A stretch of DNA of 64,000 nt. It comes from Leifsonia sp. C5G2. GTDB taxonomy: Bacteria; Actinomycetota; Actinomycetes; Actinomycetales; Microbacteriaceae. The notes under the pieces are model-generated. The model worked only from the letters and a program-made list of their open reading frames with translations, was not told the origin of the DNA and made no database searches. The translations under genes and the position numbers were made by a program. Location of the stretch: contig NZ_JABFMV010000004.1 of NCBI RefSeq assembly GCF_013359685.1, positions 248,001 through 312,000 of the forward strand, written 5' to 3'. The number at the start of each line of letters is the position of its first letter. Positions within the stretch are counted from its first letter, which is position 1. Shown here piece after piece: positions 58,052 to 64,000 of the stretch.

Positions 58052-58804
58052 ATGCTGACCCATCAGCGCGAAACCGCCATCGTCGAGCGCGTGCAGGAGA
58101 CGGGAAGCGTGACCGTCGAGGAGCTGTCCCGGCTGCTCGAGGTCAGCGGCACCACCATCCGGCGCGACCTGGAGCGGCTGGAGCTCGCCGGCAGCCTCCG
58201 CCGGGTGCACGGCGGGGCGACGCTCGCGGAGACGGCGGACGACGAGCTGACCGACCACGACCCGGATGCGGCGGAGAAGCGGGTCATCGCCGTCGCGACC
58301 GCGGGGCTCATCCAAGACGGCGACGTCGTGCTGCTCGACATCGGCCACACCACGCTCGCCGTCGCGCGGCTGCTGCGCGACCGGCCGGTGACGATCGTCA
58401 CCAACAACCTGTGGATCCTGCGCGTGCTCGGCGACGACCCGGCGTGCACGCTCATCCTGCTCGGCGGCGCGGTCGGCTCGAAGCCGGGCACCGTGTCCGG
58501 CCCGCTGACGGAGCAGATGCTCGCGCTCATCCACGCCGACGTCGCCGTCATCAGCAGCGGGGGCATCCGTCCCGACGGCTCGGTGGTCACCGACCTGAAC
58601 CAGGAGGCCGGGATCAAGCACAGGATGCGGCGGGCGGCCGACCGCAGCATCCTCGTCGCCACCTCGCTGAAGTTCCCGGGAGAGGGCGCCTACCGCATCG
58701 CGTCCCTCGACGACTTCGACACGATCGTCACGACGCCCGGCTCGGGCGCGGCGACGCTGGAGGCCGCGGCCCGCGGCGGGACGACGATCGTGCTGGCCGA
58801 GTAG
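58052..58804 (+). CDS. DeoR-family transcriptional regulator
   Basis: A 250-residue protein from an ATG with AAAGGGG 6 nt upstream (an ATG at 57998 is possible). Residues 1-58 are the DeoR HTH (VERVQETGSVTVEELSRLLEVSGTTIRRDLERLE; LRRVHGGA). The C-terminal phosphosugar-binding domain has LDIGHTTLAVARLL, VTNNLWILRVL and ILLGGAVGSKPGTVSGP. Ligand is likely a phosphorylated intermediate of the divergent importer/GDPD operon. Confidence 0.94.
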   Translation: MLTHQRETAIVERVQETGSVTVEELSRLLEVSGTTIRRDLERLELAGSLRRVHGGATLAETADDELTDHDPDAAEKRVIAVATAGLIQDGDVVLLDIGHTTLAVARLLRDRPVTIVTNNLWILRVLGDDPACTLILLGGAVGSKPGTVSGPLTEQMLALIHADVAVISSGGIRPDGSVVTDLNQEAGIKHRMRRAADRSILVATSLKFPGEGAYRIASLDDFDTIVTTPGSGAATLEAAARGGTTIVLAE

Positions 58805-58872
58805 TCCGATCAGCACACCGCGGGTCCGTCGCGGCCTCGCGAGTATGGTCAGGATGGAACGGGAGGCGACCT

Positions 58873-60219
58873 ATGGAAGCAACGATCCGCGGCCGCAGTG
58901 TGATCGCCAGGCTCTCGGAGGCGCTGGAGTCGCGGCTCTGGCCGTTCCCGGTCGCCGCGATCGTGCTGGGCGTCGTGCTGGGCGTCGCCCTCCCCCGGAT
59001 CGACCTGCTCGTCGACCACACCCTCCCCACCACCGCCGACTCGGTCGTCTTCAACGGCGGCGCCGAGACCGCCCGGTCCGTGCTCTCCTCCATCGCGGGC
59101 TCCCTGATCACGGCCACCTCGCTCACCTTCTCGCTGACGGTCGTCGCGCTGCAGCTGGCGAGCAGCCAGGTGTCGCCCCGCGTGCTCCGGCTGTTCTCGC
59201 GGGATCGCCAGGTGCACCTGACGCTCGCCGTCTTCCTCGGCACGTTCGCCTACGCCATCACGGTGCTGCGGTCCATCGGCGACTCGACCGACGCGCAGCC
59301 CGTGTTCGTGCCCCGTATCGCGGTCACGACCGGCTTCGTGCTCACCCTCGTCAGCGTCGTCGTGCTGGTGATCTTCCTCGCGCACCTCGCCACGCAGCTC
59401 CGCGTGGAGACGATCATGAAGGAGATCCACGCCGAGACAGACCGCACGATGGAGCTCGTGGGCGACAGCAACGCCGGGGCGGACGCCTATCGCGGAGAGA
59501 TCGAGGAGCCCGCCAGGAAGCACGTGGTCACGGCGGACTCGTCCGGTTTCATCACGAGCGTGGACAGGGAGCGTCTTGTGCGGATCGCTGAGGCGAACGG
59601 CATCGTGGTCGAGGAGACGAAGCGCGTGGGCCAGAGCATCGTCGCCGGCACGCCGCAGGCGTTCTGGTGGGCGACGGATGCTGCCGCAGCACCGGACAGC
59701 GAAGCGATAGAGGCAGCCGTGCGCGCGTCCGGTTCGATCTGGTACGAGAGGACCGCCGCGCAGGACGTCGAGTACGGCATCCAGCAGCTGCTCGACATCG
59801 CGATCCGTGCGCTCTCGCCTGGCGTGAACGACCCCACGACGGCCGTGAACTCGCTCGGCCATGTGACCGCCGTGCTCGTACGCGCCCTGCGGCACCCGTC
59901 GCTGCCGGCCGCGCTGGCCGGCTCGCGCGACGAGTTGCGCGTCGTCACGGCATCCCAGAGCCGGGCGCAGCTGGTCCGTTCATCGCTCTCCCCGGTACGC
60001 CACTACTGCGCGGGGAGTCCGGCCGTCGTCGAACGCTTCCTGAACTCCGTCTCAGAGCTGGCCTACGTCAACGACGACCCGGAAGTGGACGCGGCTCTCC
60101 GCGAGCAGCTGGAGGCACTCGACCTGCAGTTGCGGGAGGAGAAGGCCGACCCGGCGGAGTCGGACCGCCTCCTCCGCGCGACCAGGGCAGTGATCGTCCG
60201 CCTGGCCGAGCGCCCGTAG
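58873..60219 (+). CDS. DUF2254 membrane protein
   Basis: A 448-residue protein with four membrane helices in the first 180 residues, including SSIAGSLITATSLTFSLTVVALQLASSQVSPRVL typical of DUF2254. The cytoplasmic remainder has DIAIRALSPGVNDPTTAVNSLGHV, the other conserved motif of that family. Function unknown; thought to be an ion channel-like protein (weak inference). The ATG follows GGGAGGCGACCT. Confidence 0.9.
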   Translation: MEATIRGRSVIARLSEALESRLWPFPVAAIVLGVVLGVALPRIDLLVDHTLPTTADSVVFNGGAETARSVLSSIAGSLITATSLTFSLTVVALQLASSQVSPRVLRLFSRDRQVHLTLAVFLGTFAYAITVLRSIGDSTDAQPVFVPRIAVTTGFVLTLVSVVVLVIFLAHLATQLRVETIMKEIHAETDRTMELVGDSNAGADAYRGEIEEPARKHVVTADSSGFITSVDRERLVRIAEANGIVVEETKRVGQSIVAGTPQAFWWATDAAAAPDSEAIEAAVRASGSIWYERTAAQDVEYGIQQLLDIAIRALSPGVNDPTTAVNSLGHVTAVLVRALRHPSLPAALAGSRDELRVVTASQSRAQLVRSSLSPVRHYCAGSPAVVERFLNSVSELAYVNDDPEVDAALREQLEALDLQLREEKADPAESDRLLRATRAVIVRLAERP

Positions 60220-60264
60220 GGGGCACCCCGCTCCTCCGGCGGTCGGGGAGTATGGTTCCGCACT

Positions 60265-60639
60265 ATGGACACTGTGGAACTCCGCGACCTCCTCGCCGCC
60301 GAGCGCGCCGGCTGGGACGCCCTGTGCTCCTCGACCGGTGGCGCTTACTACCGCGACCTGATGACCCGGGAGGCGGTGATGGTGCTGGTCGACGGATCGG
60401 TGCTCGACCGGGACGCGGTCGCCGCCAGCCTGGACGGCGTCCCACCCTGGGACGAGTACGAACTGGACGACCTCCGGAGGGTCGCCATCGGCCCCGACGC
60501 CGCCGCACTGACATACCGTGGAACAGCCAGGCGGTCCGGCTCGGAGCCCGCCTTCACCGCAAGGATGACCAGCGTCTACACCATCGACGGAGACCGGCTG
60601 CGGCCCGCGCTCTATCAGCAGACAGCACTGAGCGACTGA
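60265..60639 (+). CDS. NTF2-like (DUF4440) protein
   Basis: A 124-residue NTF2-fold protein: ELRDLLAAERAGWDALCSSTGGAYYRDLMTREAVMVLVDG and the final strand pair TSVYTIDGDRLRPALYQQT match the DUF4440/SnoaL-like pattern. A small-molecule binding or isomerase role is possible. Its stop lies 29 nt before the convergent SDR. Confidence 0.85.
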   Translation: MDTVELRDLLAAERAGWDALCSSTGGAYYRDLMTREAVMVLVDGSVLDRDAVAASLDGVPPWDEYELDDLRRVAIGPDAAALTYRGTARRSGSEPAFTARMTSVYTIDGDRLRPALYQQTALSD

Positions 60640-60667
60640 CGAGTCCCTCCCCGTCCCGGAACCCGCC

Positions 60668-61426
60668 CTAGATCGCGGACCAGCCGCCGTCCGACGCGAG
60701 CACGACCCCCGAGATGTTGGCGGAGTCGTCGCTGAGCAGCCAGGTGATCGCCGCGGCGAGCTGCTCCGGCTGCGCGACCGATCCGACGTTGGTCTGCATG
60801 ATCGGCCCGAGGCGCTCGCCCGCGAGCTGCGACTTGAACGACCCGTCCACATTCGTAGCGACCGCGCCCGGCGCCACCGCGTTGGTGCGGACCCCGTTCG
60901 GCGCGTAGAAGACGCTCGTGCTCTTGGTGAGCCCGATGACGGCGTGCTTGGAGGAGGTGTAGGCCGCTCCCGCCGTCGAGCCGCGAAGTCCCGCCTCGGA
61001 GGCCACGTTCACGATGGAGCCGCCGCCGGCCTCCAGCATGAGCGGCAGGACCGCGCGGGTGAGCCGCATGATCGCGGTCACGTTGATGAGGAAGACGCGG
61101 TCCCATGTGGCGTCGTCGACCTCGGCGGGCGGGAGGAAGCCGTCCATGATGCCCGCCACATTGGCGAGCGCGTCGACCCGGCCCCCCGTCGCGGCGATCA
61201 CCTCCGCGATGGCATCCTCGGACGAGATGTCGCCCGCGACGGCGACGATGTCGAGGTCCGCGTGCTCGCCGGTGAGGGCCGTGAGGCGCTCCTCCGAGAT
61301 GTCGCTCGCGATCACCCTGGCGCCCTCCTGGGCGAGGCGGAGGGCGGTGGCCTTGCCGATGCCGGACCCTGCGCCGGTGACGATCGCGGTCTTGCCGGCG
61401 AAGCGTCCGGTCCCGTTGCTGCTCAT
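60668..61426 (-). CDS. Short-chain dehydrogenase/reductase
   Basis: A 252-residue SDR with an AAGGAG 9 nt before the ATG. TGAGSGIGKATALRLA (residues 18-33), NVAGIMDGF and VASEAGLRGSTAGAAYTSSKHAV (Ser, Tyr, Lys) are the canonical motifs. It is divergent from a TetR repressor with a shared 18-bp operator. Substrate unknown; probably inducible. Confidence 0.93.
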   Translation of the reverse strand: MSSNGTGRFAGKTAIVTGAGSGIGKATALRLAQEGARVIASDISEERLTALTGEHADLDIVAVAGDISSEDAIAEVIAATGGRVDALANVAGIMDGFLPPAEVDDATWDRVFLINVTAIMRLTRAVLPLMLEAGGGSIVNVASEAGLRGSTAGAAYTSSKHAVIGLTKSTSVFYAPNGVRTNAVAPGAVATNVDGSFKSQLAGERLGPIMQTNVGSVAQPEQLAAAITWLLSDDSANISGVVLASDGGWSAI

Positions 61427-61493
61427 GCTGCTGTACTCCTTGTCGATGACATCGTCGGCGCTCGATCGGGCGTCGAGACCATTAATAGCAGTG

Positions 61494-61511
61494 AGTGCCA
61501 TAATTGGCACT
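61494..61511. promoter_or_regulatory. TetR operator between SDR and tetR
   Basis: AGTGCCATAATTGGCACT is an inverted repeat (AGTGCCA/TGGCACT) abutting the TetR GTG at 61512. CATAAT (61499-61504) lies 7 nt before it and could be the -10 box of a leaderless transcript. Confidence 0.75.
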
Positions 61512-62120
61512 GTGAATTCACCGCAGGCCACAGAGACCCGGCGGCGCCGAGGTCGGCCGGCGGCCGGCGACCCAGAACGGGTCGCCCTGCTCGCCCTCCG
61601 GCGCTTCGCGTCGCACGGGTACGAGGCGACGACGATGGAGGCCATCGCCGACCTCGCCGGCATCGGCCGCCGCACGCTCTTCCGCTACTTCCCGTCGAAG
61701 CCCGACCTAGTCTGGGGCGGGATGGAGCCGGTCGTCGAGCGGATGCACCGGGTGCTCGACTCCCCCGGCGCCGGCGAGAGCACGCGCGACGTGATCGCCC
61801 GCGCCATGACCGAGTCGCTCGACCTCGACCCGGACACCCTCGAGGCGACGCGCCTGCGCCTCCGGCTGATGGCCTCCGACCCGGCGCTGATCGCGTTCGG
61901 CGTCCTGCGCCTGACCGCGAGCCGGGACCTCATCGCCGGGTTCCTCGGCCGCAGGCTCGGGGCGGAGGCCTCCGAGCTGCGGGTCCGCGTCCTCGCCGAC
62001 GCGATCAGCTCGGCGAACTTCTCGGCGCTCCTCTGGTGGGCGACCAACCGCGACGACGACGACCCCGCCAGGGCGTCGGTGGAGGCGCTGGACGCCCTCC
62101 TCGACCTCCACCTGCCGTAG
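61512..62120 (+). CDS. TetR-family repressor
   Basis: A 202-residue protein from the GTG at 61512 (VNSPQATETRRRRGRPA), right next to a palindromic operator. The HTH is ALLALRRFASHGYEATTMEAIADLAGIGRRTLFRYFPSK (about residues 24-62). The C-terminal domain resembles the MftR-type (acyl-CoA/mycofactocin-like) group. No ribosome site; the gene may be leaderless. Controls itself and the SDR. Confidence 0.92.
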   Translation: MNSPQATETRRRRGRPAAGDPERVALLALRRFASHGYEATTMEAIADLAGIGRRTLFRYFPSKPDLVWGGMEPVVERMHRVLDSPGAGESTRDVIARAMTESLDLDPDTLEATRLRLRLMASDPALIAFGVLRLTASRDLIAGFLGRRLGAEASELRVRVLADAISSANFSALLWWATNRDDDDPARASVEALDALLDLHLP

Positions 62121-62138
62121 TCCGGCCGTCGGTATCGG

Positions 62139-62546
62139 TCAGCCCAGGCGCGCCGTGAGGCGGTCGAGGCAGTCGTTCCACCCGAGCACGTGGTCGTCTG
62201 CCGACTGGGCGTCGGGGAACCCGGAATGCTGAACGTGGAGGTCCGTGCCGCCCGAGCCGGACGGCGCGAGAGTGAGGCCGACCGTGGTCACCTCCTCCTC
62301 TCCGTTCCACTGCCACGTCGTGACGAGCCGCCGCTCCGGTTCTACCGACGTGACCTCCCCCGAGACGCCCATCCCGTTCGCACGGGACTCGATCCGCGTC
62401 CGGCCGCCGACGCGCGGCTCGATCGCCGCAGCCGTGTCGAAGGACGCCGGCCAGAACCACGCGGAGAGCGAGTCGGGCTGGACGATCTCCTGCCAGACGC
62501 GCTCGGGTTCGGCGGAGAAGTGACGTTCGACCACGATGTCGGGCAT
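62139..62546 (-). CDS. SRPBCC (AHSA1-type) domain protein
   Basis: A 135-residue protein of the START/AHSA1 fold: VVERHFSAEPERVWQEIVQPDSLSAWFWP (residues 4-32), GEVTSVEPERRLVTTWQWNGEE and the C-terminal helix VLGWNDCLDRLTARL. Probably binds a hydrophobic ligand. Possibly co-transcribed with the alpha/beta hydrolase upstream. Confidence 0.9.
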   Translation of the reverse strand: MPDIVVERHFSAEPERVWQEIVQPDSLSAWFWPASFDTAAAIEPRVGGRTRIESRANGMGVSGEVTSVEPERRLVTTWQWNGEEEVTTVGLTLAPSGSGGTDLHVQHSGFPDAQSADDHVLGWNDCLDRLTARLG

Positions 62547-62567
62547 ACCCGCGATGCTAGATCGTCG

Positions 62568-63314
62568 TCATCGGACGACGCCAGTGCCGCTGTCTGGGGC
62601 GATGGCCGCCAGCGCCGCGAGGATCGTCTCGGCGACGGCGCCAGGCTCGGACACGCTGAGCGCGTGCGAGCCGCCGGGGACCTCCCGGCTCAGCCGCGCC
62701 GAGGCGCGCTCGGCGCCCGCGCGGTGCTCCGCGACGGGGATGTTCAGGTCGGCGTCGCTGTACACGCACCAGGTCGGGATGGTCTTCCAGCCCGGCGTCG
62801 CGGTCGGAAGCGGCTCGGTGAGAGCGGCCTGGGTGACCGGTCGCTGGGTCGCCGCCATCAGTGCGGCGGTCTCAGCCGGCACGTCCGCGCAGAACTGCCG
62901 ATGGAACAGCGCCGGCTCGATGATGAACTCGGTGCCGCCGTCGGCCAGCCGGCGCGGTGCCAGCGCGTCGCCGAGTGTGCTTCCGGGGAACTCGTTCGAG
63001 AGGTCGAACGCCGTCTGCCCGTGCTCGGGCACGAAGGCGTTGACGTAGACCAGAGCGCTCACCGCGTCGTTTCCGGAGGATGCCTCGGAGATCACGAGAC
63101 CTCCGTACGAGTGGCCCACCAGCACGACGGGTCGTCCCACCGATGCGATCACGTCGCGGACGTATGCAGCGTCGCCGGACAGGCTGCGGAGCGGGTTCGC
63201 GACGGCGATGCTCTCGACGCCGGCTCCGCGTAGCCGCTCGATGACACCGTTCCAGCTCGCGGACTCCGCGAAGGCCCCGTGGACCAGCACGACGGCCGGT
63301 TTCCGATCGGTCAT
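62568..63314 (-). CDS. Alpha/beta hydrolase
   Basis: A 248-residue serine hydrolase. VLVHGAFAESASWNGVI (oxyanion region), VVLVGHSYGGLVISEA (nucleophile Ser), a DADLNIP acid-loop candidate and PGGSHALSVSEP (His). Esterase or related activity; substrate unknown. AGGAG precedes the ATG. Confidence 0.92.
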   Translation of the reverse strand: MTDRKPAVVLVHGAFAESASWNGVIERLRGAGVESIAVANPLRSLSGDAAYVRDVIASVGRPVVLVGHSYGGLVISEASSGNDAVSALVYVNAFVPEHGQTAFDLSNEFPGSTLGDALAPRRLADGGTEFIIEPALFHRQFCADVPAETAALMAATQRPVTQAALTEPLPTATPGWKTIPTWCVYSDADLNIPVAEHRAGAERASARLSREVPGGSHALSVSEPGAVAETILAALAAIAPDSGTGVVR

Positions 63315-63363
63315 TTCTTCTTCTCCTCGTTTCGATGGTCGGTCCGGATGGCCGCTCCGCCAG

Positions 63364-64000
63364 CTATGACCGCTGCAGGTCCGGATGTGTGACAGCGGCG
63401 CCGCCGGTGTGGTCCCCGGCCGTGGCGACGGGCACCGGACGGGGGTTGCGGATCCAGACCCCGGACACGATCGCACCGGCGAATGAGGCGAGTGCGGCCC
63501 CGGAGACGAGCGTGTGGAATCCCGTCAGCTGGATGGTCGCCCCGCCCACCGACCCGGCGAGCGCGACCGCGATCAGGCCCGCGACGCGCGAGACGGCATT
63601 GTTCACGGCCGAGGCGATACCCGCGCGCCCGGAGTCGACGGCCCCGAGGACCGTCGCCGTCAGGGGCGCGACGGTGATCGCCATCCCGAGCCCGAACGCG
63701 CAGACCGCGGGGAGGACCTGGGTCAGGTAGTCGGCGTCCGCGATGATCCTCAGCATCAGGAGGAACCCCACCCCGGCGACGGCCGGCCCAACCGTCATCA
63801 GCAGCCGAGGGCCGACCCGGCCGCTCAGCCGGCCGAAGACGGCCGCGAGCGCGATCAGCAGGACGCTCGAGGGCACCATCGCGAAGCCGGCCGCGGTGGC
63901 GCTGTAGCCCGCGCCCTGCTGCAGGAACAGCGCCAGCGCGAACGTTCCGACGCCGACCCCGCCGTAGAGGAACGCCGTCGCGACGTTGCCCGCCGAGAAG
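63364..64000 (-). CDS. DHA2-type MFS exporter (C-terminal part, cut by window end)
   Basis: The last 211 residues of an MFS transporter; the frame is open to the window edge. LALFLQQGAGYSATAAGFAMVPSSVLLIALAAVFGRLSGRVGPR (pieces) and ASAVNNAVSRVAGLIAVALAGSVGG are typical of the second half of EmrB/QacA-like 14-helix drug exporters. The N-terminus lies beyond position 64000. Confidence 0.9.
   Translation of the reverse strand, partial: FSAGNVATAFLYGGVGVGTFALALFLQQGAGYSATAAGFAMVPSSVLLIALAAVFGRLSGRVGPRLLMTVGPAVAGVGFLLMLRIIADADYLTQVLPAVCAFGLGMAITVAPLTATVLGAVDSGRAGIASAVNNAVSRVAGLIAVALAGSVGGATIQLTGFHTLVSGAALASFAGAIVSGVWIRNPRPVPVATAGDHTGGAAVTHPDLQRS

Overview
The window is high-GC actinobacterial chromosome. 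G/C-rich third codon positions, frequent GTG starts, actinobacterial domain families (DUF2510, DUF6069, DUF1023, ZnF-UBP next to permeases) and chains of ATGA/GTGA-overlapping genes all point to Microbacteriaceae, with a Leifsonia-like organism the best guess (inference from gene content only). No rRNA, CRISPR array or intact integrase/transposase was seen; one tRNA (Ser-GCT) is present.

Layout. 0-5 kb: Asp23-like protein, TerC exporter behind a yybP-ykoY Mn riboswitch, a 600-bp segment with a DUF6069 membrane gene flanked by perfect 35-bp direct repeats, then a LysR/MFS divergent pair. 5-11 kb: an orphan BtrH-like protein and an L-arabinose catabolic operon (LacI-type regulator, araB, araD, araA on the minus strand). 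11-14 kb: SDR, a 40-aa acidic protein, amino-acid permease plus UBP zinc-finger protein. 14-20.6 kb: tightly overlapped oligopeptide-type ABC importer ending in a flavin monooxygenase. 20.8-26.5 kb: LigD-type polymerase, DUF2127, epoxide hydrolase, MFS/MocR pair. 26.5-29 kb: an unrecognised protein divergent from an AAA ATPase. 29-33 kb: metal homeostasis block (cation exchanger under a second Mn riboswitch; ArsR and two CDF-type transporters). 33-37 kb: SDR beside a decapitated alpha/beta hydrolase, TetR/DHA2 drug-efflux pair with three operators. 37-44.4 kb: envelope genes (L,D-transpeptidase lipoprotein, FN3 surface protein, DUF1023 hydrolase, P-type ATPase with an extra membrane tail). 44.4-47.5 kb: ABM monooxygenase, TDT transporter with an oxidoreductase, GlxA-type regulator.

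47.6-51.5 kb is the most interesting part: a lower-GC segment lying against the 3' end of tRNA-Ser(GCT), with an imperfect 28-nt copy of the tRNA 3' end (T-arm plus acceptor strand) at its far boundary, which is the geometry of a tRNA-integrated island. It holds only two convincing genes, divergently transcribed: a proteasome/HslV-like N-terminal-threonine hydrolase and an AlbA_2/HATPase (Schlafen-like) ATP-binding protein with a leaderless-type promoter. No recombinase is visible. This pair is the best candidate here for an undescribed (possibly defence-related) system.

51.6-64 kb returns to core-like sequence: DUF2510 protein; an operon coupling a binding-protein-dependent ABC importer to a glycerophosphodiesterase and an inositol-monophosphatase-family enzyme with a divergent DeoR regulator (proposed glycerophosphodiester/glycerophosphoinositol scavenging); DUF2254, NTF2-like, SDR/TetR pair with a shared operator, SRPBCC, alpha/beta hydrolase and the 3' part of a DHA2 exporter cut by the window end.
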